From Arthrobacter sp. PAMC25284 (GTDB lineage: Bacteria > Actinomycetota > Actinomycetes > Actinomycetales > Micrococcaceae), in NCBI RefSeq assembly GCF_019443425.1, contig NZ_CP080382.1, forward strand, positions 1,054,001 to 1,118,000: a stretch of 64,000 nt of DNA, written 5' to 3'. The translations under genes and the position numbers were made by a program. This document shows, in pieces, positions 1 through 8,980 of this stretch (within the stretch, counting starts at the first letter, position 1; every line of letters starts with the position of its first letter). Below the pieces are notes generated by a model. It saw only the letters and a list, made by a program, of their open reading frames with translations, was not told the DNA's origin and made no database searches.

Positions 1-128
1 GGAACGACGACGCCGATCGCCTCGCCGATGGTATCCAGCCGCACTGCGGCTACCGTTTCAGGCCGGAAGCCAGAGGCGGACTCTTGGCCGGACGTCGCGG
101 ACACGTCGGGGGCATTGAGGTCTGACAA
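1..128 (-). CDS. murE: UDP-N-acetylmuramyl-tripeptide synthetase MurE, N-terminal fragment
   Basis: Only the first ~42 codons are inside the window; the gene runs off the left edge. The likely start is TTG at 128, because a GGAGAG Shine-Dalgarno sequence lies about 6 bases upstream. An ATG at 141 is in another frame. The visible peptide has the FRPETVAAVRLD...IGEAIGV layout typical of the start of actinobacterial MurE (Mur ligase N-terminal domain). MurE adds the third amino acid of the peptidoglycan stem peptide in the cytoplasm. It lies 122 bp downstream of the FtsI gene on the same strand, the standard dcw order. The identity rests on a short peptide plus position; the catalytic region cannot be seen. 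Confidence 0.72.
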   Translation of the reverse strand, partial: MSDLNAPDVSATSGQESASGFRPETVAAVRLDTIGEAIGVVV

Positions 129-250
129 AGGGACTCTCCATTGTGGGGCTAGCGGATCTCGCGCTGCGGGCGGGGGCATGCTTCGGCCCGCAGGGCACTG
201 GGGTGTGGCGCTGGATCACAGCACCGACGGGCGGCGCTGCATTTCAAATG

Positions 251-2053
251 CTACCCGGCGAACTGCGGCAGCCTGGCGGGTTCGCCCGTGGACGGCTGGA
301 CGTTGAACATCCGGAGCGTCTGGCCCATCACCGAACGGAAAACCGGTCCGTTGGAGATTCCGTAGATGCTGCCCTTGGGCCGCTGCAGGACCACTTCAAC
401 AATAAACCGAGGATCGTCCATCGGTGCCATCCCGACCATCGAGGCCGTGAAACCGCAGAAGCCCGAGGTGCCATCGTCGCAGGGCGACTGGGACGTTCCG
501 GTCTTCGCCCCAACCCGGTAGCCGTCAACCGCGGCTTCCTTGATCTGGCCTTCGGTCACGGCGCTCTCCAGGATGTCACGGACCTGCCGGGCGGTCTCCG
601 GGGAAACGACCCGCCGCGGTTCCTTGGGCGCCACCTTTTCTTCGGTTCCGTCGGGGTCGATGTAACCATCGATCAGCCTCGGCTGCAGCATCACTCCGTC
701 ATTGGCGATGCTTTGGTAGGCACGGACGGTCTGGAGCGTTGACTGTGAGACACCCTGGCCGAAGAGCACGGTGTATTGCTGGCGGCCGTCCCACTCATCG
801 GCAGGCGCAAGAATCCCGGCGGACTCGGCCGGCAGACCGATGTCGGGAGCCTCTCCGATCCCGAACTTGCGCAGCCAGTCGTGGCGTTGGTCCTTGCTGA
901 GCCGCTGGCCCACCATGACGGTTCCGGTGTTCATCGACCAGCCCAGGATTCCGGCCAGGGTCCGTTCCTCAGTGCCGTGCTCGAAGGCATCGCTGAACGT
1001 CTGACCATCGACGGTGTAAGTCGTCGGGATGGTGAACGTGTCAAGCGGACTCGATTTGCCTTCTTCGATCACGGCGGCCGCGGTAATCATCTTTTGCACC
1101 GAGCCCGGCTCATACGATGCGGTGACCGCACGGACGCCACGGTCCTTGGCGGCCACATTGCCCGGGTCATTTGGATCCGGGGCGTTGGTGTCCGCCATGG
1201 CGACGATGTTTCCGGTCTTGATATCGAGCACCACGATCACGCCCCACTCAGCGCTGAGCTTTTCCTTTTGGGTTTGGATCGCCTGCTGTGCGAAGTACTG
1301 AAGATCCGAGTTCAGCGTGAGCCTGATGTCCTTGCCGTCCACAGCGGGCGTCAACTGGTCGACGCCGACGGGGATGCGGAGTCCGTCGGCACCAATTTCA
1401 AAGAGCCGCTTGCCCGGGGTCCCTTTGAGCACGTCATCCTGGGTCTGCTCCAGTCCGGCCTGCCCGGTGGTTCCGTCGTGCAGGAATCCGACGATCCCGC
1501 CGGCGACAGCACCGTTGGGGTAAACCCGTTTGCTGATGCCCTCGGAAACAATGCCGGGAACCCGCAGTTTGGAGACACGATCCTCGACGTCGGGCAGCAG
1601 GTCCTTGGCGACGATGTAGTAGCGCTGGGTTCCCGTCAGGGCATCCTCGAGGTCGGCCCGGTCCATGCCGAGCACGGCTGCCAGCTCAGAGATCCCCTGG
1701 TCGCGGGAGACCGTGACGAGGGTGTCCTTGCCGTCGACTTGCTCGATCCGCCGGAAGGACTCTGTTTTGGTGTTGACTGTCTGGTCCACCACGACGTTGT
1801 AGCGGATGACGCTACTGGCCAGGATCGTTCCGGTTGAGTCCACGATGCTGCCGCGCTCGGCGGGCAATTCGATTGGCGTGAGGCGGTTGTTGAGTGCTGC
1901 TTCGGCCATGCCGCCGGTGTCCAGGCCCTGGACGAGGAACAGTTTTCCGCCGACAACCAGCAGGAGGGTCAGCATGAGGGCCAGGCCTACCCGCAACCGT
2001 CGTGTCGCGTCGGGCGCTTTCGGCGTCCGTGCCCTGCCGGTTTTTTGCGCCAC
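251..2053 (-). CDS. ftsI: Division-specific class B penicillin-binding protein (FtsI/PBP3, PbpB)
   Basis: 600 aa peptidoglycan D,D-transpeptidase for septal wall synthesis, anchored in the membrane by one segment at residues ~22-42 and acting outside the cell. All three penicillin-binding motifs are visible: SVQK at 318-321 (acylated serine), SMN at 373-375 and KTGT at 517-520. A PBP dimerisation domain (~60-230) precedes the transpeptidase domain. No C-terminal PASTA repeats are seen, unlike Bacillus/Streptococcus homologues. GTG start at 2053 with an AAGGA sequence upstream. It sits between the FtsL-like gene and murE in the dcw cluster. Length and motifs are normal for actinobacterial FtsI. 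Confidence 0.95.
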   Translation of the reverse strand: MAQKTGRARTPKAPDATRRLRVGLALMLTLLLVVGGKLFLVQGLDTGGMAEAALNNRLTPIELPAERGSIVDSTGTILASSVIRYNVVVDQTVNTKTESFRRIEQVDGKDTLVTVSRDQGISELAAVLGMDRADLEDALTGTQRYYIVAKDLLPDVEDRVSKLRVPGIVSEGISKRVYPNGAVAGGIVGFLHDGTTGQAGLEQTQDDVLKGTPGKRLFEIGADGLRIPVGVDQLTPAVDGKDIRLTLNSDLQYFAQQAIQTQKEKLSAEWGVIVVLDIKTGNIVAMADTNAPDPNDPGNVAAKDRGVRAVTASYEPGSVQKMITAAAVIEEGKSSPLDTFTIPTTYTVDGQTFSDAFEHGTEERTLAGILGWSMNTGTVMVGQRLSKDQRHDWLRKFGIGEAPDIGLPAESAGILAPADEWDGRQQYTVLFGQGVSQSTLQTVRAYQSIANDGVMLQPRLIDGYIDPDGTEEKVAPKEPRRVVSPETARQVRDILESAVTEGQIKEAAVDGYRVGAKTGTSQSPCDDGTSGFCGFTASMVGMAPMDDPRFIVEVVLQRPKGSIYGISNGPVFRSVMGQTLRMFNVQPSTGEPARLPQFAG

Positions 2054-2095
2054 TGTGTTTCCTTGCTGCTTGCCTTGCTGGTGGTCAGTGGACGG

Positions 2096-2764
2096 TTACT
2101 GTCCGGGAGTCCTCTGCGCGGGGGCCGGGACCGAACCGCCGTGGAGGTCAGTGACTGGTGCCGGGGTCGCTGCCGCGGCTGCGGCTGCGGCAGCGGGGGC
2201 CGCGGCTGCGGCAGCTGGTGCGGGATCGGCCGGGATGCGGCTGGCGATCGGTTCCCGGACCGAGGGCGGGGGAACAACCGTGATTTGTCCGGCTACTGCC
2301 GGGGCCGCGATGACCGCTCCGGGAGCCTCGCCCTTGACTGCGGGTTTGGCCTTTCCGGTGACGCTCAGCGTCGCGAGATCGATCTGGCCCATACCGACGG
2401 CGGCAACCATGCCAAGTTCGGCGGCTTTGGCGGCCAGGTTCTGCGGGGCGTCGAAGTTCTGCACCTGTTGGGTGAGGTCCTGGTTCTGCTTCGTCAGGGC
2501 TGTCTGCTGGCCGCGCAACTGCACCAGCTGGTACTGGGCTGCGGAGACGGAGATGTTGAGCACGAGCACGACCATAAGTGCCACGGCGAGGAGCCCAAAG
2601 CAGAGCACGACGAAGGGTGCGCGCCGCTTGCGGGGAACGGAGCGGACCAGGGAGAGCGGTGTGCGGGGCCGCTTGGCCGGACCGGTGCCGGGGTTGATGC
2701 CGGGCAGAGCTCGGGCAGTGGCGCCCGTGGCAACGGGGTAACTGTTGACGGCGGCGATGCTCAT
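2096..2764 (-). CDS. ftsL: FtsL-like septum protein with Ala/Pro-rich tail
   Basis: 222 aa bitopic membrane protein in the ftsL slot between rsmH and ftsI. There is a basic cytoplasmic N-terminus (~1-50), one transmembrane helix (~51-72) and a short extracellular coiled-coil-like stretch (~73-115) rich in Gln and Leu. FtsL joins FtsB/FtsQ in the divisome and activates FtsWI. The C-terminal ~100 residues are low complexity, with long alanine runs around 180-200, and are longer than in most FtsL proteins. ATG at 2764 overlaps the rsmH stop by 4 bases (ATGA), indicating translational coupling. Identification is by topology and position, since FtsL sequence is poorly conserved. Confidence 0.8.
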   Translation of the reverse strand: MSIAAVNSYPVATGATARALPGINPGTGPAKRPRTPLSLVRSVPRKRRAPFVVLCFGLLAVALMVVLVLNISVSAAQYQLVQLRGQQTALTKQNQDLTQQVQNFDAPQNLAAKAAELGMVAAVGMGQIDLATLSVTGKAKPAVKGEAPGAVIAAPAVAGQITVVPPPSVREPIASRIPADPAPAAAAAAPAAAAAAAAATPAPVTDLHGGSVPAPAQRTPGQ

Positions 2765-3759
2765 GCGGCTCTCCTGGCCTTGATACGTTCGACGGCGCGG
2801 AGCCTGGCGGAGGCAGCGCGGGGGTTTTCGGCGATTTCCACCGGGGTTGGCACCTCGGTGCCCTTTGTCAGGGTCTTCAATTCGGCTTTATGCTCTTCCA
2901 ACTCCACCGGGAAGCCCAGCGGTGCGGAAGATTTCGAACCGGCCTGGAAGAAGCCCTTGACGATTTTGTCTTCGAGCGAGTGGTAGGACATAACAACCAC
3001 GCGGCCACCCAGGGCGACCGCCTCAATAGCCGCCGGTACGGCGCGCTCGAGCACGTCCAGTTCCTCGTTGACTTCAATCCGGAGTGCCTGGAAGGTGCGC
3101 TTGGCGGGGTGCCCGCCGGACTTGGCGGCGCCGGCCGGGACGACCGAGCGGATCTGTTCGACCAGTTCACCGGTGGTAGCGAAGGGCTTCCCGGCGCGCG
3201 CCGCGACGATCCTGTTCGCGATCCTGCCGGCGAACTTCTCCTCTCCCCATTTGCGGATGATCCGCACCAGGTCGTCTTCGCTGTAGTTATTAACGACGTC
3301 GGCCGCCGTCTGGCCGCGGCTGGTGTCCATTCGCATGTCCAGCGGCGCATCGAAGGAATATGCGAAGCCGCGTTCACGTTCGTCGAGCTGCAGCGAAGAG
3401 ACGCCCAGATCCATGAGGACCCCATGAACCTGGGTGAAGCCCAGGTCTGCGAGAACCTCGGGGATTTCGTCGTACACCGCGTGGATGAGGTCCGTGCGCT
3501 CCGCAAATGGCTTCAGCCGCTCCCCCGCCAGGGCAAGCGCTTCCTCGTCCCTGTCGATGCCGATGAGGTGAAGGTCGGGAAAGCGCTGCAGCAGGGCTTC
3601 CGAGTGACCGCCCATGCCGAGCGTGGCGTCGATAACGACCGGCGTTTCTCCACGGCTTCTTGCGGCCTCGAAACCGGGTGCCAACAAATTGATGCACCGG
3701 TCCTTGAGAACCGGTACATGGCGTTCGGACGTTGGCTTTGCGTGGTGAGGGTCCGTCAT
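2761..3759 (-). CDS. rsmH: 16S rRNA (cytosine-1402-N4)-methyltransferase RsmH
   Basis: 332 aa SAM-dependent enzyme that methylates N4 of C1402 in the ribosomal P-site region of 16S rRNA. The RsmH/MraW signature is clear: HVPVLKDRC near residue 14, the SAM-binding loop [10 protein letters not shown] at 44-53, then [10 protein letters not shown] and the conserved [11 protein letters not shown] region near the C-terminus. ATG at 3759 is preceded by AAAGGACGAAGG. It is second in the dcw operon after mraZ and overlaps the downstream FtsL-like gene by 4 bases. Length is normal for the family. Confidence 0.97.
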   Translation of the reverse strand: MTDPHHAKPTSERHVPVLKDRCINLLAPGFEAARSRGETPVVIDATLGMGGHSEALLQRFPDLHLIGIDRDEEALALAGERLKPFAERTDLIHAVYDEIPEVLADLGFTQVHGVLMDLGVSSLQLDERERGFAYSFDAPLDMRMDTSRGQTAADVVNNYSEDDLVRIIRKWGEEKFAGRIANRIVAARAGKPFATTGELVEQIRSVVPAGAAKSGGHPAKRTFQALRIEVNEELDVLERAVPAAIEAVALGGRVVVMSYHSLEDKIVKGFFQAGSKSSAPLGFPVELEEHKAELKTLTKGTEVPTPVEIAENPRAASARLRAVERIKARRAA

Positions 3760-3946
3760 GCCTTCGTCCTTTCGTGATGCGGTTTGTGAAGTCCGTACTG
3801 CCTAATCGGGCCGGTCCTTGATCCAGATCCCCATCCGCCCCAGTCTGGCGTCCGCCTGGCTCCGGGGAAGTGAGTCAGGAAAACAGCCGGCTGGGCGGCT
3901 GGAGATCTCAATCAAAGAACGTCGCAGGCGATGGTGGCCCGGGTTT

Positions 3947-4375
3947 CTAAAGAATCCCCGGGATGGCGTCGTCTGTTTCCGAAAAAGAATCTTCCTTTTC
4001 GGCCAGGTATTCATTCCAAGCCCGCGCGTCCCAAATCTCCGCGCGGGACCCTGCTCCGATAACGGCCAGTTCCCGGCCGAGGCCGGCATACTCCCGGAGC
4101 GCCGCCGGAATGGTCACGCGCCCCTGCTTGTCAGGTACCTCGTCCGAGGCTCCAGAGAGAAAGACGCGGATATAGTCACGCGCCTGCTTGGAGGAAATTG
4201 GAGCCTCCCGCATCTGCTCGTGAATACGGCCGAATTCCGCCTCACTGAAGACGTAGATGCAACGTTCCTGGCCCCTTGTGAGAACCAGTCCGCTGGCAAG
4301 CTCCTCACGGAACTTCGCGGGGAGGATAATTCGACCTTTCTCATCCAGACGCGGCGAATGTGTGCCGAGAAACAC
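3947..4375 (-). CDS. mraZ: Transcriptional regulator MraZ
   Basis: 142 aa cytoplasmic DNA-binding protein made of two SpoVT/AbrB-type half-domains. Each carries the DxxGR signature, DEKGR at 11-15 and DKQGR at 82-86. MraZ forms a ring-shaped oligomer and represses its own dcw operon by binding direct repeats upstream. GTG start at 4375. A 187-bp gap separates it from rsmH, with no gene seen in it. Three direct repeats expected to be its operator lie 64-90 bp upstream of the start (4439-4465). Length and sequence are standard. Confidence 0.96.
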   Translation of the reverse strand: MFLGTHSPRLDEKGRIILPAKFREELASGLVLTRGQERCIYVFSEAEFGRIHEQMREAPISSKQARDYIRVFLSGASDEVPDKQGRVTIPAALREYAGLGRELAVIGAGSRAEIWDARAWNEYLAEKEDSFSETDDAIPGIL

Positions 4376-4438
4376 GGCCCACCACCTGTCTTGTTGAGAA
4401 AGCTCAACGTCCCCCTGCTGCCACTACCCTCTTACGTC

Positions 4439-4465
4439 CTCCACATTACTCCACATCCCTCCACA
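4439..4465 (-). promoter_or_regulatory. Three direct repeats, probable MraZ operator
   Basis: The heptamer CTCCACA (TGTGGAG on the mraZ coding strand) occurs exactly at 4439-4445, 4449-4455 and 4459-4465, a perfect 10-bp period. MraZ proteins are known to bind tandem G-rich boxes with 10-bp spacing upstream of mraZ. Sequence, spacing and location all fit. The three copies lie on one face of the helix, about 64 bp before the GTG start. Confidence 0.8.
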
Positions 4466-4832
4466 GTCAACGACACGCCCGGTGCATTTCTGTTGAATTC
4501 GCGTTTCTGCCCCCGCTGCACGCCTGTAATGGTGCGGATTGGCGCCGACGGGGCCCAGTGGAGGGAATTTGTATCTCCAACAGCCCTGTCTTCAGCGCTC
4601 TCATGCAAGCCGGACCCGTAAAAGCGCGCCGGTGACCATATCCCGCCTTTTGAGCCACAGAATGACTATTTTGTACGGCTTTTCCCAGGCCATTCCCGGG
4701 CCGGAGTGGTATTCGTTGGGATTAAACGACAAAAGACCCGCCGAAGCGGGCCTTTCGAAGAGTTTCCGGCATACCGGGTGGTGCGAAGTGGAGGTCTTTG
4801 ACGGTGCGGAAAACCGGCCCGTTAAGGCCGGG
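4466..4832. other. Intergenic region between mraZ promoter and DUF3040 gene
   Basis: No credible coding sequence is seen here. It holds the upstream side of the mraZ promoter region and, at 4731-4755, the terminator of the DUF3040 gene. Base composition is less GC-rich than the flanking genes, as expected for regulatory DNA. Confidence 0.5.
4731..4755 (-). terminator. Intrinsic terminator of the DUF3040 gene
   Basis: Stem CCCGC (4737-4741) / GCGGG (4746-4750) with a CGAA loop, flanked by an A-run on one side and a T-run on the other. Read on the minus strand it ends GCGGGTCTTTTG, a typical Rho-independent terminator about 80 bp after the DUF3040 stop codon. Confidence 0.7.
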
Positions 4833-5207
4833 TCAGGACTCTCCGCGATGGCGTTCGTCCCAGCGTTCCTCCAGATTGCTCATAAAGGAACTTCTTGTCT
4901 TCCGGGGCTTCCCGGCGGCGTCTCCGGACTTCCCGCCCCCTGCGACCCCGCTGCGCATGGTGGCGAAGTACACGCCGGCGCCCATCACGACGAACCCAAG
5001 AACCCCGACGAAGATGTTCTGGAGCCACACCCCGGTCAACAGGAGCAGGATACCCGCGAGAGTACCGAGGACTCCGATCACCAGATGACGGGTGGACCAG
5101 GATCGACCCTGGTCAGAACCCATCGAGCTGGCGAACTTGGGATCGTCCTCATGCAGCTGCTTCTCAAGTTGCTCCAGCAACTTCTGTTCGTGCTCCGAGA
5201 GCGGCAT
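4833..5207 (-). CDS. DUF3040 membrane protein (Rv2169c type)
   Basis: 124 aa. The start is ATG at 5207, preceded by a near-perfect TAAGGAGGTCGTG ribosome site; a longer open frame reaching 5264 lacks one. The N-terminus MPLSEHEQ..LE.LE..L..DDP.FA is the signature of DUF3040, widespread in actinobacteria. Two adjacent transmembrane helices follow (~43-63 and ~66-86), then a charged tail ending in ERWDERHRGES. The function is unknown. The gene lies next to mraZ as in M. tuberculosis (Rv2169c near Rv2166c). It is monocistronic, with its own terminator at 4731-4755. Confidence 0.88.
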   Translation of the reverse strand: MPLSEHEQKLLEQLEKQLHEDDPKFASSMGSDQGRSWSTRHLVIGVLGTLAGILLLLTGVWLQNIFVGVLGFVVMGAGVYFATMRSGVAGGGKSGDAAGKPRKTRSSFMSNLEERWDERHRGES

Positions 5208-5518
5208 CACGACCTCCTTAAGTCGGCCGACGCCCGAACGTGACGTGGCCATTGTCCTAATCACCTAACGTCCGGGGTTCGCCGGTGGTTCCCATTCGCC
5301 ATCTTTGGCCGAAATAAGTTCCACCGTCCCCGGACGCAGTATTTAGGCTGGCCAAGTCGTAGTCCGAACGTCCATCCTGTCGTTCTAAACCTACGTATTA
5401 ATAAGGATAGTTTGTTGCGCCCTGTTCTGAAAGACACCGCCGCTTGCATCACAGGTGGGAATGCCTCCCTCAACCTGAAAAGCCTGTCCGGAACCGCCCC
5501 CGGACATGGCGGAGCAGT
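5208..5518. other. Intergenic region between DUF3040 gene and dinB
   Basis: Non-coding as far as can be seen. It should contain the DUF3040 promoter (minus strand) and holds the dinB terminator at 5477-5506. A locally AT-rich stretch near 5385-5415 is the likeliest promoter position, but no -10/-35 pair is clear. Confidence 0.4.
5477..5506 (-). terminator. Intrinsic terminator of dinB
   Basis: Inverted repeat TGTCCGG (5485-5491) / CCGGACA (5500-5506). On the minus strand it is followed by GGCTTTTC. It starts 13 bases after the dinB stop codon. Confidence 0.6.
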
Positions 5519-6781
5519 TCAGCCGGAGTTGCGTCCCGGGTCGAGCAGGCGGGCCGGCAACACGGACTTCGAGCCAAATTTCCGGCTGACCAAGTCCAGT
5601 GCCTGCTCGGCGGCGCGCCAGTTGTCGTCCCGTCGGTCCAGGCTGAGCTGCAGCGGGGCGTCTTCCGCTTCCTCCAGCTGTTCGGCCCGGATTCCCACGA
5701 GCCGTACCGTCATCGGCCGGTCGCCGACGGAGTCCAGGAGCTGGAGGGCGACGGCATACAGCAACTGTGCGCTGTCGATCGGGGTGCCCACGGTCCGGCT
5801 GCGTGTGATGGTGGAGAAATCCGCGAACCGGAGCTTGAGCGCGACGGTGCGGGCGTGCATGCCCGCAGTCCGCAGTCGCTCGGCCGTGCGGTGCGAGAGG
5901 CGCAGCAGTTCACGCCGGAGGAGTTCGTCATCGGCGGTGTCCACGGCAAAGGTCTCCTCGGCGCCGATGCTCTTTTCCAGCCGGACAGGGCTGACGGGCC
6001 TGGGGTCGACCCCCCATGCCAGCCGGTAGACGTGCTCGCCCGTCGCGCCGAGCAGCTTGCGGAGCGACGGCAGCGGCGAGGCTGCGACATCGGCCACGGT
6101 CCTGATTCCCACCCGGGCCAGCACCTCGACGGTCTTCGCACCGATCCCCCAAAGCGCGCTGACAGGAAGGCTGTGCAAGTAAGGGACGGTTTCGTCCGGG
6201 CCGATCAGCAGCAGTCCGTTGGGCTTGCAGCGGGTGGAGGCGATCTTGGCCACGAACTTCGAGGCCGCGATCCCAACGGAAGCTGTGATTCCCAGTTCGC
6301 GGTGAACACGTTCGCGGATCAGCTCACCAATCTCCCGCGGCGGTCCCAGCCGGCGGACAGCACCACCGACGTCCAGGAAGGCCTCGTCGACGCTGAGTGG
6401 TTCCACGAGGTCCGTGATGGAGTTGAAGATTGCCATGATCTGGCCGGACACCTCGTAATAGAGCTTGTGCCGTGGCTCGATGATGACGGCCGCGGGGCAC
6501 ATGCGGGCTGCCACCACCATCGGCATGGCCGACTTGACCCCCATCGCCCTGGCCTCATAGGACGCCGAGAGCACGACGGACCTGTCCGCGGGGTAGCCCA
6601 CTATCACGGGCTTTCCGAGCAGCCCGGGACGGCTTCGCAGCTCAACGGATACAAAGAAGGCATCCATATCGACGTGCAGGATGCTGGTGCGTCGAAGCTC
6701 GCGTAACTCCGCTGCGCCGGGCCGCCAGTCCGGCTGCCCGTCAGCTTGTCCATCCTGCTGTTTTTCTCCGTCCGGCCGCAC
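5519..6781 (-). CDS. dinB: Y-family DNA polymerase IV
   Basis: 420 aa error-prone translesion polymerase. Catalytic carboxylates are visible in HVDMDAFF (Asp38, Asp40) and LSVDEAFLDV (Asp132, Glu133), followed by the thumb helix-hairpin-helix region (ALWGIGAKT) and a little-finger domain. The open frame begins with GTG at 6781; no Shine-Dalgarno is seen, but a TAGGAT -10-like hexamer ends 7 bases upstream, so the transcript may be leaderless. The ~33 residues before the polymerase core are hydrophilic, so a shorter start cannot be excluded. It is divergent from the lipoprotein gene. Length is normal. Confidence 0.93.
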   Translation of the reverse strand: MRPDGEKQQDGQADGQPDWRPGAAELRELRRTSILHVDMDAFFVSVELRSRPGLLGKPVIVGYPADRSVVLSASYEARAMGVKSAMPMVVAARMCPAAVIIEPRHKLYYEVSGQIMAIFNSITDLVEPLSVDEAFLDVGGAVRRLGPPREIGELIRERVHRELGITASVGIAASKFVAKIASTRCKPNGLLLIGPDETVPYLHSLPVSALWGIGAKTVEVLARVGIRTVADVAASPLPSLRKLLGATGEHVYRLAWGVDPRPVSPVRLEKSIGAEETFAVDTADDELLRRELLRLSHRTAERLRTAGMHARTVALKLRFADFSTITRSRTVGTPIDSAQLLYAVALQLLDSVGDRPMTVRLVGIRAEQLEEAEDAPLQLSLDRRDDNWRAAEQALDLVSRKFGSKSVLPARLLDPGRNSG

Positions 6782-6788
6782 AGCAACA

Positions 6789-6794
6789 ATCCTA
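6789..6794 (-). promoter_or_regulatory. Possible -10 element for leaderless dinB transcript
   Basis: TAGGAT on the minus strand, with 7 bases between its 3' end and the dinB GTG. This is the spacing expected if transcription starts at the start codon, a common arrangement in actinobacteria. No clear -35 is visible. Confidence 0.35.
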
Positions 6795-6855
6795 TGCCCC
6801 GGGACTGACTAAACTGGAGGCTGAATCCGGCATCAACACCAGGAGGAACGTCTCT

Positions 6856-7380
6856 GTGAAGGTTTTTGGAGAGCGGAAGCGCATTGCGGTGACCGCATCG
6901 GCGGCTGGCATTATACTGGCACTTTCCGCTTGCACACCCGCCAGCTCAGGGGCTGCGGGTGAAACGTCGGCCGCTGCACTGTCCACGGCACAGTCCACAA
7001 CAACCGCCCCGCCAAGCCCTTCCGCCCAGCCGGGGACATCCGCCACGGTCGGCGCTGTGGTTTCCGGGTTCCCGGAGGCTTTGCTGCCGCTGATGCCGGG
7101 GGCCAAGGTCGTCTCGAGCAGCTTTGACAAAACCACCGTCCCGGCGACGGTGGCGCTCGTCGGCAGCATCGGTGCCCCCACACCCGAGGTCCTGGCGTTT
7201 TACACGCAGGCCCTGGAGGCGCAAGGCTTTAAGGCCGTACCCGGAGACAGCGTGGGCGCCGTTCCGTCCAAGGACTTCCTGCGCGGCGACAACGAGACGG
7301 TCAACATTTCCGTTCTGGAGTCTGCCGGCACGGCGACGTTTACGATTGGCGCGAACGTCGCTGCCGAGTCCGTCAAGTGA
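6856..7380 (+). CDS. Predicted lipoprotein
   Basis: 174 aa, GTG start at 6856 with AGGAGGAACG upstream. There is a lipoprotein signal peptide: basic n-region, hydrophobic stretch ~12-24 and lipobox LSAC, predicting lipidation of the cysteine and anchoring to the outer face of the membrane. A Ser/Thr/Ala/Pro linker (~30-65) leads to a small folded domain (~70-174). Its last 4 bases overlap the next gene (GTGA), so it is probably co-translated with the polyprenyl synthase. No specific function is recognised. The position corresponds to the lipoprotein LppM next to idsA2 in mycobacteria, but sequence similarity to LppM is not evident. Confidence 0.8.
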   Translation: MKVFGERKRIAVTASAAGIILALSACTPASSGAAGETSAAALSTAQSTTTAPPSPSAQPGTSATVGAVVSGFPEALLPLMPGAKVVSSSFDKTTVPATVALVGSIGAPTPEVLAFYTQALEAQGFKAVPGDSVGAVPSKDFLRGDNETVNISVLESAGTATFTIGANVAAESVK

Positions 7381-8471
7381 GCCTCGCCGAACAGTGGCGC
7401 GACGAGCAGACGGCGTATGTAGCCGCCGTCGCGGGCAAGCTGACCGACTTCCTCTCCAGCCGGCAGTCCGTGATGTCGACCATTTCCCAGGACATCGATC
7501 CGCTCATGGGATCAATTTCGAACCTCGTCACCGGCGGCAAGCGGCTCCGGGCACTCATGTGCTACTGGGGCTGGCGCGGCGCCGGCGGTGATGCCGGGGC
7601 CGGCGAAGTGGTCACCGCGGGCTCGGCCCTGGAACTTTTCCAGGCCGCGGCCCTGATCCACGACGACATTATTGATCGTTCCGACATGCGCCGGGGCGGC
7701 CCCAGTGTTCACCGCCGTTTTATCGAACTGCACGAGGCACAGGGCTGGGCGCTGGACAGCGAACGGTTCGGCCACGCAGCAGCAATCCTGACCGGTGATC
7801 TCTGCCTTTCCTTCAGCGAGGAGTCATTCACGGAAATCGGCGACCGGGCTGCCTCCGGGAGCCGGGCCCGGTTGATTTTCAACCTCATGCGCGCCGAGGT
7901 AATGGCCGGCCAGTATCTGGACATTCTCGAAGAGGTTGCCGGGCCGCGCCGCGACCGCGCGGGGGCCGTCAGCAGGGCACAGTCCATCATCCGCTTCAAA
8001 TCGGCCAAATACTCCACCGAGCACCCCCTGGCCCTCGGCGGCGCCCTCGCCGGTGCATCGGATGAGCTGCTGCATGGCTATTCCGCCTTTGCCTTGCCGC
8101 TCGGCGAGGCCTTCCAGTTGCGGGACGACGTCCTAGGCGTCTTCGGCGATCCGGTCACGACCGGAAAGCCTGCCGGGGACGATCTGCGCGAGGGAAAGCG
8201 GACCGTGCTGGTGGCGTTTGCCCTGGATCAGGCGCTGCCGGAGGAGTCAGCCTTCATCGATGCCAAGCTGGGAAATCCCTACCTTAACGACGCGGACGTA
8301 GCTGAAATCCGGCGAATTATTATCGACTGCGGCGCGCTGCAGGCGACGGAACTCCTGATTCAGGAGTTCGGGCAGGCGGCCTTCGAGGCCCTCGACGCAC
8401 TGCCGCTTGAGGAGCTGCCCAAGACGGCCCTACGCAGGCTGGCCGAGGCCACCGTCAGCCGGGCGTCCTAA
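7377..8471 (+). CDS. Polyprenyl diphosphate synthase (GGPP/FPP synthase family)
   Basis: 364 aa trans-isoprenyl diphosphate synthase that extends allylic diphosphates with isopentenyl diphosphate to make C15-C20 or longer precursors for menaquinone, carotenoids or lipid carriers. Seen directly: GGKRLR at 53-58, the first aspartate-rich motif DDIID at 96-100 and the second DDVLGVFGD at 250-258, all with catalytic aspartates intact. GTG start at 7377 overlaps the lipoprotein stop. The locus corresponds to idsA2 (Rv2173) in M. tuberculosis. Chain length cannot be decided from the motifs alone. A strong terminator follows. Confidence 0.92.
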   Translation: MSLAEQWRDEQTAYVAAVAGKLTDFLSSRQSVMSTISQDIDPLMGSISNLVTGGKRLRALMCYWGWRGAGGDAGAGEVVTAGSALELFQAAALIHDDIIDRSDMRRGGPSVHRRFIELHEAQGWALDSERFGHAAAILTGDLCLSFSEESFTEIGDRAASGSRARLIFNLMRAEVMAGQYLDILEEVAGPRRDRAGAVSRAQSIIRFKSAKYSTEHPLALGGALAGASDELLHGYSAFALPLGEAFQLRDDVLGVFGDPVTTGKPAGDDLREGKRTVLVAFALDQALPEESAFIDAKLGNPYLNDADVAEIRRIIIDCGALQATELLIQEFGQAAFEALDALPLEELPKTALRRLAEATVSRAS

Positions 8472-8482
8472 TCCCGAAAAAT

Positions 8483-8521
8483 AATCAGGCCGGGCGCTGT
8501 TGCGCCCGGCCTGATTTTTTT
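8483..8521. terminator. Bidirectional intrinsic terminator
   Basis: Perfect 15-bp inverted repeat AATCAGGCCGGGCGC (8483-8497) / GCGCCCGGCCTGATT (8502-8516) with a TGTT loop, followed by a T-run on the plus strand and preceded by AAAAATAA for the minus strand. It lies between the convergent polyprenyl synthase and Rv2175c-like genes. Confidence 0.92.
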
Positions 8522-8564
8522 GGCAGCCTTCGTCGCTGCATGGGCTTGACCCGCTGGACCGGTG

Positions 8565-8918
8565 CTACCAGGCCAGGGACTGTGCCCGGCGGCGGATCTC
8601 CGTCTTCCGGCCTTCGCGCAGGGCATCGATCGGGCGTCCACGGAGCGACTCGTCGGGAGTAAACAGCCAATCAATCAGTTCCTCATCCGAGTACCCTGCG
8701 TCCGCAAGGACGATGATGGTCCCCTTCAGGCTCTCCACGGCATGGCCGTCCTGGATGAACGCCGCCGGTACTGACCTGATACGACGCTCGCCAACGCGCA
8801 ACGCCGACAAAGCGCGTTCGTCCAGGAGCGCATGCACCTTGGTTATTGACACGCCGAGAAGCTGTGCAACATCGGGCAGGGGCAGCCATTCGCCCACAAG
8901 GCTTTCTACATTACTCAC
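8565..8918 (-). CDS. Rv2175c-family helix-turn-helix DNA-binding protein
   Basis: 117 aa. The N-terminal winged helix-turn-helix segment (WLPLPDVAQLLGVSITKVHALL, ~11-32) and the C-terminal EELIDWLFTPDESLRGRPIDALREG region are hallmarks of the Rv2175c family. In M. tuberculosis this protein is a DNA-binding substrate of the Ser/Thr kinase PknL, encoded next door. Here a PASTA kinase gene likewise lies within 2 kb. Initiation is probably at the ATG at 8918. It is divergent from the LysM wall-protein gene, so it could regulate that intergenic region; this is inference. Confidence 0.88.
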   Translation of the reverse strand: MSNVESLVGEWLPLPDVAQLLGVSITKVHALLDERALSALRVGERRIRSVPAAFIQDGHAVESLKGTIIVLADAGYSDEELIDWLFTPDESLRGRPIDALREGRKTEIRRRAQSLAW

Positions 8919-8980
8919 GCATAAAGATTGCCACGTTATGCCGCCCGGCGCCTAGTCGGCGTAAGTACCGTAACCACGCG

